From Mesobacillus subterraneus (GTDB lineage: Bacteria > Bacillota > Bacilli > Bacillales > Cytobacillaceae): a stretch of DNA of 64,000 nt. The translations under genes and the position numbers were made by a program. The DNA is taken from assembly GCF_003937825.1 (NCBI RefSeq), contig NZ_RSFW01000010.1:62001-126000 (forward strand). Direction: 5' to 3'. Below the pieces are notes generated by a model. It did no database searches, was not told the DNA's origin, and was given only the letters and a program-made list of their open reading frames with translations. This document shows, in pieces, positions 47,436 through 55,327 of the stretch (position 1 is the first letter of the stretch; each line of letters begins with the position of its first letter).

Positions 47436-48755
47436 TTAATGGCGGTCGATCAGCTGGCACATCATCATGGCCTTGCCGACCAGGACTCCTTCATTGAAGG
47501 CCTCGATATCGACCTTTCCGAACTTCCTTCCTACCTCCAGCACCTTCGGATAAATCTCGATGACACTGTCAATTTGTACAGGCTTGATGAAATAGATGGT
47601 CATATTCTCAACGACCAAATCACCTTTTTTATATCCTCTAAGCACCCTGTTCGCTGCTTCTGTGACAATCGTTGTAAATACCCCATACGAAATGGTTCCA
47701 AGATGGTTGGTCATCTGAGGTGTGACCTGGCAGCGGAAAATGTCCTCATCCTTTGTCTTCCCCTTAGCCAGCACCATCTGGTTTGTCACGGTGTCATCAA
47801 GCGTTTCCCCTACCTGCGGCTGGCGTTGAATCATCTGCAGCGCCTTCAGCACATCCTGTCTGCTGACGATGCCCTGTAGTCTGTTGGCGTCGTCGACGAC
47901 AGGCAGGACTTCGATGCCTTCCCACACCATCATATGGGCGGAAGAAGCCACACTGGTCGACCCGCTGACCGTCATCGGATTTCTGGTCATAATTTTTTCG
48001 ATCAGAATATCCTGCTCGTGTCCCATGACGTCCTTCGAAGTGATCATCCCGATTACTTTCATATTGTTATCCACCACCGGGAAACGGCTGTGCAGCGTTT
48101 CATCCTTATGTCGGAACCAGTCTGATACCCGGTCCTGGCTGCGAAGGAAAATCGTTTCTGAGACTGGTGTGAGGATATCCTCAACCAGGATGATTTCCTT
48201 CTTGATCAGCTGGTCATAGATTGCACGGTTGATCATCGTCGCAACCGTAAACGTATCATAACTGCTCGAGATGATTGGCAGCTGCAGTTCATCCGCCAGC
48301 TTTTTGACATGATCTTCAGCATCAAAGCCACCTGTCACCAACACCGCAGCCCCTGCCCTGAGTGCCTGCTCATGAGCCTTATCACGGTTACCGACAATCA
48401 ATAGGTTGCCCGCACCGGTGTAGCGCATCATCGCTTCAAGCTTCATTGCTCCAATGACGAATTTATTGAGTGTTTTATGGAGACCTGCCCGACCGCCTAG
48501 TACTTGTCCATCCACGATATTGACGACCTCGGCAAAGGTGAGCTTCTCGATGTTCTCTTTCTTTTTCCGTTCGATCCTGATCGTGCCGACACGTTCGATC
48601 GTGCTGACGTATCCCTTCACTTCCGCATCCTTTATGGCTCTGTATGCCGTTCCTTCACTGACGTTAAGCGCCTTGGCGATTTGGCGTACCGAAATCTTTT
48701 CCCCAATCGGCAGTTCATCTATATATTGAAGTATTTGTTCATGCTTAGTTGCCAA
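47436..48755 (-). CDS. ytoI: CBS/DRTGG/hotdog multidomain regulator YtoI
   Basis: A 439-residue protein with, in order, an N-terminal helix-turn-helix (about 10-70; VRQIAKALNVSEGTAYRAIK), a DRTGG domain (about 75-185), two CBS domains (about 195-310, binding adenosine nucleotides in the family) and a C-terminal hotdog thioesterase-like domain (about 325-435). The combination suggests a nucleotide-sensing transcription factor; its targets are unknown. The start is taken as TTG at 48755, with AAGGG eight bases upstream, giving the length I recall for B. subtilis YtoI; the longer frame lacks a ribosome site. Confidence 0.88.
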   Translation of the reverse strand: MATKHEQILQYIDELPIGEKISVRQIAKALNVSEGTAYRAIKDAEVKGYVSTIERVGTIRIERKKKENIEKLTFAEVVNIVDGQVLGGRAGLHKTLNKFVIGAMKLEAMMRYTGAGNLLIVGNRDKAHEQALRAGAAVLVTGGFDAEDHVKKLADELQLPIISSSYDTFTVATMINRAIYDQLIKKEIILVEDILTPVSETIFLRSQDRVSDWFRHKDETLHSRFPVVDNNMKVIGMITSKDVMGHEQDILIEKIMTRNPMTVSGSTSVASSAHMMVWEGIEVLPVVDDANRLQGIVSRQDVLKALQMIQRQPQVGETLDDTVTNQMVLAKGKTKDEDIFRCQVTPQMTNHLGTISYGVFTTIVTEAANRVLRGYKKGDLVVENMTIYFIKPVQIDSVIEIYPKVLEVGRKFGKVDIEAFNEGVLVGKAMMMCQLIDRH

Positions 48756-48874
48756 GACCTTCACCCTTTTATAAAAATTTCCGTTCATTGTCGTTCTATC
48801 CAACTATCATTATAAGGTGAATGAAGCCTTGATTCAATCAAACCCTTGATTAAGAAGCATTTTTACAAAAAAAA

Positions 48875-48893
48875 CTGGCTGATGGGTCAGCCA
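48875..48893 (-). terminator. Terminator overlapping the end of the 82-residue membrane protein gene
   Basis: Arms CTGGCTG..GTCAGCCAG with eight T following on the minus strand; the stop codon lies inside the hairpin. Confidence 0.85.
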
Positions 48894-49135
48894 GTGAATA
48901 CTCGTGATTTTCTTTTCGGCTTGCTTTCGAACCTTGCTTTTCCGGTTCGCGCATACTTTTTCGGAGTATATAAAAACGCTGCAAGATTGCCTGCAAACAC
49001 AAGCAAAGCAAGGAACAGCCATGCTCCGGCAAACAGGGCCTCTTTCCCGCCGGCCTGGAAACTAAGTTCTGGCATCCCTATGTAAAGCATCAGGCCGCAT
49101 AAAAGCAAATATAAGAGATAGCGATTTTTCTTCAT
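48887..49135 (-). CDS. Small two-helix membrane protein
   Basis: An 82-residue protein with two membrane helices (about 6-23 and 33-57), a short outside loop with FQAGGKEAL, and a basic cytosolic tail (KKYARTGKARFESKPKRKSR). I do not recognise the family. Evidence that it is real: AGGAGG six bases before the ATG and a terminator overlapping its stop codon. By the positive-inside rule both ends are cytosolic. Function unknown. Confidence 0.7.
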   Translation of the reverse strand: MKKNRYLLYLLLCGLMLYIGMPELSFQAGGKEALFAGAWLFLALLVFAGNLAAFLYTPKKYARTGKARFESKPKRKSRVFTG

Positions 49136-49208
49136 TTTTATCCTCCTACAGGTTGTCTTATTTTATATCTATGCAGCCCCAAGGATAAAAAGCATGGAAA
49201 ATAGAAAA

Positions 49209-49234
49209 AAGCTGCACAACAATTTGTGCAGCTT
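49209..49234 (-). terminator. Terminator of ytkL-like gene
   Basis: Arms AAGCTGCACAA/TTGTGCAGCTT followed by TTTTTTC on the minus strand. Confidence 0.88.
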
Positions 49235-49242
49235 CTAAAAGA

Positions 49243-49923
49243 TTACAGTTCAATGACTTCGCCTGCTTCAAGAACGCGCCCGTTATTGTTCTTGAGCATT
49301 TTTACAAAAGCATGCGGATCCTGTTTGATTGGCGGGAATGTGTTGAAATGGATCGGTACAACTTCCTTTGCACCCAGGAACTCGGCTGCCAATGCAGCGT
49401 CTTCAGGTCCCATTGTGAAATTGTCGCCAATCGGCAGGAACGCGAGATCGATCGGATGTCTTTCACCAATCAGCTTCATATCCAAGAACAACCCTGTGTC
49501 CCCAGCATGGAAAACGGTCTTCCCTTCTGCCATGAACAGGATCCCGGCCGGCATGCCGCCATAAATGATTTCATTGTTTTCCGTAACCATGCCTGTCCCA
49601 TGGAAGGCAGGTGTCATTTTAACCTTGCCAAAATCAAATTCATAGGCACCTCCAATCGACATGCCGTGCGTGTTCAACCCTTTCCAGCTCAAGTATGTAG
49701 CGACTTCGAAGTTCGCGATGACGAGGGAATCATGTTTTTGGGCAAGTTCTACGGTATCCCCAAGATGGTCGCCATGAGCATGCGTCAGGATGATGACATC
49801 CGGCTTGACATCCTCAACCTTCAAGTCGGTCAGGTCATTTCCTGTGATGAAGGGATCAATCAGAATCGTTTTCCCATTCGTTTCAATTTTAACTACAGAA
49901 TGGCCATGATAAGATACTTTCAT
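49243..49923 (-). CDS. ytkL: UPF0173 metal-dependent hydrolase YtkL
   Basis: A 226-residue metallo-beta-lactamase-fold hydrolase of the UPF0173 family. Metal ligands: [10 protein letters not shown] (His-x-His-x-Asp-His), His in [13 protein letters not shown] (with Asp), and a late His in [10 protein letters not shown]. Members hydrolyse unknown small substrates. The ATG at 49923 with AAAGGAG upstream is chosen. B. subtilis ytkL lies in the same region. Cytosolic; no signal peptide. Confidence 0.92.
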   Translation of the reverse strand: MKVSYHGHSVVKIETNGKTILIDPFITGNDLTDLKVEDVKPDVIILTHAHGDHLGDTVELAQKHDSLVIANFEVATYLSWKGLNTHGMSIGGAYEFDFGKVKMTPAFHGTGMVTENNEIIYGGMPAGILFMAEGKTVFHAGDTGLFLDMKLIGERHPIDLAFLPIGDNFTMGPEDAALAAEFLGAKEVVPIHFNTFPPIKQDPHAFVKMLKNNNGRVLEAGEVIEL

Positions 49924-50080
49924 AATAATCGCTCCTTTCAATGAATTATTTCAACGCTGATCGCATAACTCCTGCATTATTTTCTTTATACCCGCATTCC
50001 CTCTCCAATAAAAGTTTTACTTTTGACGCGCATCTTGCTACTCTCATAGTGAGATATACATATCTGAGGAGGAATTGATC

Positions 50081-51178
50081 ATGTCTGAACGATTGGCTGC
50101 TTTATCCGGATGGATGAAGGAAAATAGTGTGGATGTCACATTTGTTACGTCCCCTGACAATGTCTTTTACCTGAGCGGTTTTTTAAGCGACCCACACGAG
50201 CGGCTGCTGGCTGTTGCCGTTTTCCAGGATGCCGAGCCATTCATGATTTGCCCGGCAATGGATAAGGAAAATGCAAGGAACGCAGGCTGGGACCTGGAAA
50301 TCATCGGCTACAGCGATACGGATGACTCCATGGAACTGGCTTATAATGGTATTAAAAAGAGAGTTTCCTCTATTGGTAAAACTGCAATCGAGAAAGAACA
50401 GCTGAATGTCGAGCGCTATGAAAAAATGTCAGGCTTTTTTGGCAGCACCGAGTTTGTGTCAGCTGAAGAGAAACTGGGCCTGATGCGTATGGTAAAAACC
50501 GAGTATGAATTGCAGAAGCTGAGAAAAGCCTGCGAGCTGGCGGACTTTGCGGTTGAAACCGGCATGAATGAGATAAAAGAAGGCAAAACAGAGCTCGATG
50601 TCCTGGCCGCAATCGAATACGAACTTAAGAAAAATGGCGTAACAGAGATGTCTTTTTCAACGATGGTATTGACCGGTAAGAATGCTGCAGCGCCGCATGG
50701 AACTCCAGGGCTGACGAAAATCAGCAAGGGCGACCTCGTCCTGTTCGACCTTGGCGTCGTCTGGGATGGCTACTGCTCTGACATCACCAGGACCCTCGCT
50801 TACGGAGAAATCAGCAAACAGCAGGAAGAGATCTATAACACTGTATTAAAAGCCCAGCTAAAATCACTTGAAACAGCGCGTGTGGGAGTAGCATGTTCCG
50901 AGGTTGATCTTGCTGCCAGAAACGTGATTGAAGCAGCAGGATATGGAGATTACTTCCCTCACCGCCTCGGCCACGGTTTGGGCGTCAGCGTCCACGAATA
51001 TCCATCATTGACAAGCACGAACCCGCTTGTACTGGAAAAAGGGATGGTCTTCACAGCAGAGCCGGGGATTTATGTACCAGGCGTGGCAGGTGTAAGGATT
51101 GAAGATGATGTTGTCATCACTGAAGATGGAATAGAAATTTTAACGAAATTCCCTAAAGAATTGACGTTTGTTTCTTAA
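50081..51178 (+). CDS. M24 family Xaa-Pro dipeptidase
   Basis: A 365-residue peptidase cleaving dipeptides with C-terminal proline. The N-terminal creatinase-like domain spans about residues 1-125; the C-terminal pita-bread domain holds the dimetal site: Asp in VLFDLGVVWDGYCSDITRT (two Asp), His in GHGLGVSVHE, Glu in TAEPGIY and Glu in RIEDDV. The ATG at 50081 follows GAGGAGG. It resembles B. subtilis YkvY/PapA-type dipeptidases. Single-gene unit with its own terminator. Confidence 0.93.
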   Translation: MSERLAALSGWMKENSVDVTFVTSPDNVFYLSGFLSDPHERLLAVAVFQDAEPFMICPAMDKENARNAGWDLEIIGYSDTDDSMELAYNGIKKRVSSIGKTAIEKEQLNVERYEKMSGFFGSTEFVSAEEKLGLMRMVKTEYELQKLRKACELADFAVETGMNEIKEGKTELDVLAAIEYELKKNGVTEMSFSTMVLTGKNAAAPHGTPGLTKISKGDLVLFDLGVVWDGYCSDITRTLAYGEISKQQEEIYNTVLKAQLKSLETARVGVACSEVDLAARNVIEAAGYGDYFPHRLGHGLGVSVHEYPSLTSTNPLVLEKGMVFTAEPGIYVPGVAGVRIEDDVVITEDGIEILTKFPKELTFVS

Positions 51179-51188
51179 TAGCAAAGGA

Positions 51189-51219
51189 AACCCGCCTGGA
51201 TGAGCAATCCAGGCGGGTT
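51189..51219 (+). terminator. Terminator of the Xaa-Pro dipeptidase gene
   Basis: Arms AACCCGCCTGGAT/ATCCAGGCGGGTT followed by GTTTTATT. Confidence 0.9.
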
Positions 51220-51254
51220 GTTTTATTGTGGTTATAAAGGATTCGTCCGTTTAA

Positions 51255-51320
51255 TAGCGAAAACAAATTTTTTATAGCGAAAAATTTGTTTTTATAGCGA
51301 AATTCTTTTTTTTATAGCGA
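51255..51320. repeat. 20-bp tandem array with TAGCGA core
   Basis: TAGCGA starts at 51255, 51275, 51295 and 51315, exactly 20 bp apart; a fifth, TCGCGA, follows at 51333 and another TAGCGA at 51373 in the queF stop region. Each core is preceded by TTTTA or TTAA. The array fills the gap between the convergent dipeptidase and queF genes. Confidence 0.8.
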
Positions 51321-51371
51321 ACTGGAAATTCCTCGCGATTTTTTCCAGCTAAAAAAGCTATTCGCCTCCAG

Positions 51372-51869
51372 TTAGCGATTATCCACTTTTTCTGGATACA
51401 TATCGTGGTTCATCATCCGGTAATTGGCCATTTCCTCGTATTTCGTGCCAGGCTTGCCATAGTTTGTATATGGGTCGATCGAGATTCCGCCTCTTGGCGT
51501 GAACTTGCCCCATACCTCGATATATCGTGGATCCATGAGCTTGATCAGGTCGTTCATAATGATGTTCATGCAGTCTTCATGAAAATCACCGTGGTTCCGG
51601 AAGCTGAAAAGATACAGCTTAAGCGATTTGCTCTCGACCATCAATTGATCTGGAATGTAGCTGATGTAAATCGACGCGAAATCTGGCTGGCCAGTAATCG
51701 GGCATAGACTTGTGAATTCAGGTGTGTTGAATTTTACGAAATAATCCCGATATGGGTGTTTGTTCTCGAATGTTTCCAGGATCTCAGGGCTGTATTCAAA
51801 CAAGTACTTTGTTCCCTGGTTGCCCAGCAATGTCAAATCTTTCATTTCCTCTTCTTTTCTTCCAGCCAT
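51372..51869 (-). CDS. queF: NADPH-dependent 7-cyano-7-deazaguanine reductase
   Basis: A 165-residue type I QueF, which reduces preQ0 to preQ1 in queuosine synthesis. The catalytic Cys56 lies in [13 protein letters not shown], and the family motif [22 protein letters not shown] carries the substrate Glu and NADPH-binding residues. The open frame continues far upstream, but the ATG at 51869, 9 bases after AGGAGG, matches the B. subtilis N-terminus. The queCDE genes are not next to it. A preQ1-I riboswitch precedes it, so the end product should turn it off. Confidence 0.97.
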   Translation of the reverse strand: MAGRKEEEMKDLTLLGNQGTKYLFEYSPEILETFENKHPYRDYFVKFNTPEFTSLCPITGQPDFASIYISYIPDQLMVESKSLKLYLFSFRNHGDFHEDCMNIIMNDLIKLMDPRYIEVWGKFTPRGGISIDPYTNYGKPGTKYEEMANYRMMNHDMYPEKVDNR

Positions 51870-51940
51870 CTTAAAATGCCTCCTATGATGTCCGCAAACG
51901 CAAGCTGAGGCCACCCTGATCAATGCCTTTACAAAAATAA

Positions 51941-51964
51941 AACCACATCCTCCTGGATATGGTT
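51941..51964 (-). terminator. Riboswitch-controlled terminator before queF
   Basis: Arms AACCATATCC/GGATGTGGTT (one G-U type pair) with TTATTTTTG on the minus strand, directly downstream of the preQ1 aptamer. Confidence 0.8.
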
Positions 51965-51981
51965 GAAAATTTTTCAAAGCC

Positions 51982-52020
51982 ATAGTTTTTTATAGAGGGT
52001 ATCTGCTATGAACCTCTCCC
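51982..52020 (-). promoter_or_regulatory. preQ1 class I riboswitch
   Basis: On the minus strand GAGAGGTTCATAGC, GATACCCTCT and ATAAAAAACTA reproduce the class I aptamer: stem AGAGG/CCTCT, loop C-rich/A-rich pseudoknot tail AAAAAACTA. It lies before queF with a terminator between, the known arrangement for off-switch control by preQ1. Confidence 0.93.
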
Positions 52021-52156
52021 GCGGATGCAGGATGATTATTATTCATTTTCTATAGCAACTATAATGAAACAGAGAAGTAATGTCAAAAGAAATATTTGTC
52101 TGCATACCAGCAAAAATGTGTCATTTTCGTGGATTTCCAGTTTTTATTTTTACATA

Positions 52157-52184
52157 TGTTCATATCGTTATTTACATTTGTTCA
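52157..52184 (+). promoter_or_regulatory. Direct repeats upstream of deoC, possible DeoR operator
   Basis: ATATGTTCA and ATTTGTTCA place TGTTCA at 52157-52162 and 52179-52184, 22 bp apart on the same strand. B. subtilis DeoR recognises a related ATTGAACAAAAT motif; assignment here is tentative. Confidence 0.4.
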
Positions 52185-52250
52185 CCCACCTGATATATTA
52201 TTCATGTAAGTAACACATACTAAATAGGTGCTATATTTTTTTCTTCTTAA

Positions 52251-52264
52251 TGAAAGCGTTTAAA
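52251..52264 (+). promoter_or_regulatory. cre site upstream of deoC
   Basis: TGAAAGCGTTTAAA, one mismatch from the cre consensus, between the likely promoter and the deoC start. Catabolite repression of deoxynucleoside use by CcpA is known in B. subtilis. Confidence 0.65.
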
Positions 52265-52296
52265 CATATTTTTAATAATGAAAGGGAATGAATGCT

Positions 52297-52971
52297 ATGA
52301 CAAACGAATTAGCTAGAATGATCGACCACACTCTACTTAAAGCAAATGCAACTGAGGCTGAGATTGTAAAATTGGCTGAGGAAGCAAAAGAATATAAGTT
52401 TGCCTCTGTATGCGTAAACCCAACTTGGGTTAAAAAGGCGGCTGAAATACTAAAGGATGCTGAAGGAGTAGAAGTTTGTACGGTTATCGGCTTCCCTCTT
52501 GGTGCGACAACTTCTGAAGTTAAAGCTTTTGAAACAAAGAACTCGATTGAAAATGGCGCGACTGAAGTCGACATGGTCATCAACATCGGCGCACTGAAAG
52601 ACAAGCAGTACGATCTTGTTGAAAATGATATCAGAGCTGTTGTTGAAGCAGCAAAAGGCAAAGCATTGACAAAGGTCATCATCGAGACTTGCCTGTTGAC
52701 TGACGAAGAGAAAGAAATGGCTTGCAAGCTGTCTGTAAAAGCTGGTGCTGATTTCGTCAAGACTTCTACTGGCTTCTCAACAGGCGGGGCTACTGCAGAA
52801 GATATCGCCCTAATGAGAAAAACTGTTGGTCCAGATGTTGGCGTTAAAGCTTCCGGAGGCGTAAGAAGCCTTGAGGATGCACAAAACATGATCGAGGCCG
52901 GTGCAACAAGAATTGGCGCAAGCTCTGGGGTAGCCATCATGAATGGCCTGTCTTCAAACTCTTCATATTAA
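52297..52971 (+). CDS. deoC: Deoxyribose-phosphate aldolase
   Basis: A 224-residue class I aldolase splitting 2-deoxyribose-5-phosphate into glyceraldehyde-3-phosphate and acetaldehyde. The Schiff-base Lys155 is in DFVKTSTGF, with Asp92 in EVDMVINIG and a second Lys in GVKASGGVR. The ATG at 52297 (MTNELARM) is preferred over one three codons earlier, which is too close to the AAAGGG site. Followed by cdd 35 bases later: a deoxynucleoside salvage operon. Confidence 0.96.
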   Translation: MTNELARMIDHTLLKANATEAEIVKLAEEAKEYKFASVCVNPTWVKKAAEILKDAEGVEVCTVIGFPLGATTSEVKAFETKNSIENGATEVDMVINIGALKDKQYDLVENDIRAVVEAAKGKALTKVIIETCLLTDEEKEMACKLSVKAGADFVKTSTGFSTGGATAEDIALMRKTVGPDVGVKASGGVRSLEDAQNMIEAGATRIGASSGVAIMNGLSSNSSY

Positions 52972-53006
52972 GAGATAATATAAAAAACGGGAATGGGGAA
53001 TGGACG

Positions 53007-53420
53007 ATGGATAAAAACACACTTGTGGAAAAAGCAATTGAAGCAAGAAGCAAAGCATACGTTCCATATTCTAAGTTTCAGGTTGGCGCTGCAATCGTCA
53101 CAAGCAATGACCAGGTATATCTTGGCTGCAATATTGAAAATGCCTCTTACGGCCTGACAAACTGCGCCGAAAGAACCGCCATTTTCAAAGCGGTGTCTGA
53201 AGGTGATACAGAGATCAAGGCGATCGCCGTTGTCGGAGACACGGAAGGTCCTATTTCTCCTTGCGGTGCCTGCCGTCAGGTAATTGCTGAATTTTCGACC
53301 GGTGAAACGAAAATCTACCTTGCCAACTTAAATGGTGATGTAAAAGAAACAAACATCAACGAAATCCTTCCTGGATATTTTACATCCAAGGATATGGAAA
53401 AGGTTGAACAATCTAAGTAA
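53007..53420 (+). CDS. cdd: Cytidine deaminase
   Basis: A 137-residue tetrameric-type zinc cytidine deaminase converting cytidine and deoxycytidine to uridine forms. Zinc ligands Cys53 (TNCAERTA, with catalytic Glu55), Cys86 and Cys89 (SPCGACRQV) are intact. AATGGGGAATGGACG precedes the ATG. Partner of deoC in nucleoside salvage; in B. subtilis the genes are in different operons, so this pairing is a local variation. Confidence 0.97.
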   Translation: MDKNTLVEKAIEARSKAYVPYSKFQVGAAIVTSNDQVYLGCNIENASYGLTNCAERTAIFKAVSEGDTEIKAIAVVGDTEGPISPCGACRQVIAEFSTGETKIYLANLNGDVKETNINEILPGYFTSKDMEKVEQSK

Positions 53421-53524
53421 ATGCTTTGGCTTATCCTAAATAAGCCAATAAAGACAAGTACATGGGGGCAATTTCTTCTATCCATTCGGGTAAAGGAATT
53501 GCTCTTTCTTATTCGAAGCTTGAT

Positions 53525-53569
53525 AAAGGAGGAAAGAGCCGCCTTCTTTAAGTTTAGGCGGCATACATC
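53525..53569 (+). promoter_or_regulatory. Hairpin between a strong ribosome site and the UreI-type start codon
   Basis: AAAGGAGG at 53525-53532 has no start codon at normal distance. Arms GCCGCCT (53538-53544) and AGGCGGC (53556-53562) form a 7-bp hairpin, leaving 7 nt before the ATG at 53570. Folding would bring AAAGGAGG to an effective distance of about 12 nt and hide the weaker AGGCGG. Upstream there is another stem around GGCAATT/GGAATTGC. Confidence 0.5.
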
Positions 53570-54184
53570 ATGGGAGACGCAGGTTTATTATTATCAGGCG
53601 CAGCGCTTTTCCTGAACAGCTTGATGCTTCTGGGGAGAGCAAATGCAAAAAGCGTGGCAGTATTCAATTTATTCATCGGGGCTCTGCAGGTGATTGTTCC
53701 GTTTTACCTTATTGCCGTTTCTGACCAGAGCAACTGGACAATCTACAGCCTCGCAAGCATCTTTCTCTTTGGATTCACCTATTTATATGTCGGAGTGACC
53801 TTGCTGAAAGACCTTGATGGCAGCGGACTTGGCTGGTATTCACTCTGGGTTGCTGTCCTTGCACTCATTTACGCAGCAGTCGCTTATGTGCATTTTGAAG
53901 ACATCGTGAGCGCTTTGACATGGCTTATGTGGGCCTATCTCTGGTTCCTGTTCTTCCTATCCATGGGAATGAACAAGAAAATAGACATCTATATCGGCAA
54001 GGTGGCTATGGTGCAATCATGGCTGACATTAACATTCCCTGCCCTGCTTTCCATGACCGGAATCTGGAAAAGCAGTCAAGTGGTCGAAGCGTGGATCTAC
54101 TTCTCGATTGCTGCGATCGTCTATTTCGTCTACATTACGGTCAAATGGAAAAAGGCCACTGCAAGAACTGAAAGATTCGCGTAA
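53570..54184 (+). CDS. AmiS/UreI family channel
   Basis: A 204-residue membrane protein with six helices (about 3-20, 28-47, 56-78, 88-107, 113-132, 142-165, the last extending to 190) and the AmiS/UreI signature: GLLLSGAALFLNSLMLLGR at the N-terminus and GLGWYSLWVAVLAL in the fourth helix. Members pass urea or short amides; Helicobacter UreI is proton-gated. No urease or amidase gene lies in the window, so the substrate is open. In-frame stop just upstream forces the ATG at 53570. It follows cdd by about 150 bases. Confidence 0.88.
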   Translation: MGDAGLLLSGAALFLNSLMLLGRANAKSVAVFNLFIGALQVIVPFYLIAVSDQSNWTIYSLASIFLFGFTYLYVGVTLLKDLDGSGLGWYSLWVAVLALIYAAVAYVHFEDIVSALTWLMWAYLWFLFFLSMGMNKKIDIYIGKVAMVQSWLTLTFPALLSMTGIWKSSQVVEAWIYFSIAAIVYFVYITVKWKKATARTERFA

Positions 54185-54189
54185 AAGAA

Positions 54190-54219
54190 AACCGTCCTGC
54201 TCATATAGCCAGGACGGTT
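54190..54219. terminator. Bidirectional terminator between the UreI-type gene and ppaC
   Basis: Arms AACCGTCCT/AGGACGGTT with a 12-nt loop and flanking A and T runs. Confidence 0.85.
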
Positions 54220-54227
54220 TTTCGTTA

Positions 54228-55157
54228 TTATTTCGCCAATACGTTTGTCAGGACAGGAACAACCTGCTTCTTGCGTGATACCACGCCTTTTAAAGTTGCA
54301 GTGTTGTCTTCAAGCTTCACATTGAATGCTTCTTCAACAGCGGCAGCTTTATCACCCATTGCAAGTCCTGCGGAATCATTCGTCAGGATATCAGTAATAA
54401 CCAACAGGAAGAGGTCAAGGTTCTTCTCATTGATTTTGTTGTTCAATGCTTCTTCGAGCTCAACCTTGCGCTGCAGCACATCGTTCACATCTACTGTGTT
54501 TACCTGTGCGATTTCCACCTTGGAATCTCCCATCTGGAATTCCTTGGCGTCAAGAGAGATCAGCTCTTCGATTGTCTTGCTGCTCAAATCAGCGCCAGCC
54601 TTTAGCATTTCAAGGCCGTATGCCTCTGCATCCACGCCTGCAATTTCCGCTAATTCACGTGCAGCAGCAACGTCCTGCTCGGTGCAAGTCGGGGATTTGA
54701 ACAACAGGGAATCAGAAATGATCGCAGAAAGCATTAAGCCAGCGATATTCTTGTCGATTTCCACATTGTTTTCCTTATACATCTTATTCAAGATGGTCGC
54801 TGTGCAGCCTACAGGTTCCACGCGGAAGTATAACGGATCGCTTGTTTCAAAATTTGCCACACGGTGGTGATCGATGACTTCAACGATCTGCACTTCCGTA
54901 ATGTCATCCGCACTCTGCTGGCGCTCATTGTGGTCAACAAGGATGACCTTGTCCACTTCTTCTGAAACTCTTTCAGCAAGACGAGGTGCTTCTGCTTTGA
55001 AGTAATCCAGCGCATATTGAGTTTCACCATTAACTTGTCCCAAACGGACGGCTTCAGCATCGACACCAAGCTTTTGCTTTAGGTTCGTGTAGGCGATAGC
55101 CGAGCAGATTGAATCCGTATCAGGGTTTTTATGTCCAAACACAAGTACTTTTTCCAT
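54228..55157 (-). CDS. ppaC: Manganese-dependent inorganic pyrophosphatase
   Basis: A 309-residue family II pyrophosphatase (DHH/DHHA2). Metal-binding residues: His and Asp in [13 protein letters not shown], Asp in LVDHNERQQ, and DHH in [11 protein letters not shown]; the C-terminal DHHA2 domain carries the substrate motif SRKKQ near residue 295. The ATG at 55157 gives the same length as B. subtilis PpaC; GAGGAG lies 7 bases upstream. It hydrolyses pyrophosphate and pulls biosynthetic reactions forward. Confidence 0.97.
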   Translation of the reverse strand: MEKVLVFGHKNPDTDSICSAIAYTNLKQKLGVDAEAVRLGQVNGETQYALDYFKAEAPRLAERVSEEVDKVILVDHNERQQSADDITEVQIVEVIDHHRVANFETSDPLYFRVEPVGCTATILNKMYKENNVEIDKNIAGLMLSAIISDSLLFKSPTCTEQDVAAARELAEIAGVDAEAYGLEMLKAGADLSSKTIEELISLDAKEFQMGDSKVEIAQVNTVDVNDVLQRKVELEEALNNKINEKNLDLFLLVITDILTNDSAGLAMGDKAAAVEEAFNVKLEDNTATLKGVVSRKKQVVPVLTNVLAK

Positions 55158-55291
55158 CATGACACTCCTCAATTACAATTTATCACGGACATTCCAGTAA
55201 AATAGAACCCGTATATCCCATAAATAATATACGCTAAAATGAAAAGATTTTAAACAGTATTGTCCGAAAATAAGCCGTCCATTCCGATAAA

Positions 55292-55321
55292 AAAGATCCG
55301 GAATCTGGATTCCGGATCTTT
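55292..55321 (-). terminator. Terminator of ald
   Basis: Arms AAAGATCCGGAAT/ATTCCGGATCTTT followed by a T-run on the minus strand. Confidence 0.9.
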
Positions 55322-55327
55322 ATATGA

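Noticed and set aside
53421-53569. Guanidine (ykkC-type) riboswitch before the UreI-type channel
   Set aside because: The conserved ACGR and GGGA-type elements are absent; only simple stems are seen.
53421-53615. 64-codon frame starting right after cdd
   Set aside because: It has no ribosome site, crosses the leader stems and overlaps the UreI-type gene in another frame.
55261-55290. Possible single hairpin unit (TGTCCGAAA) near the ald terminator
   Set aside because: Only the left arm is similar; no matching right arm at the proper distance, so chance is likely.
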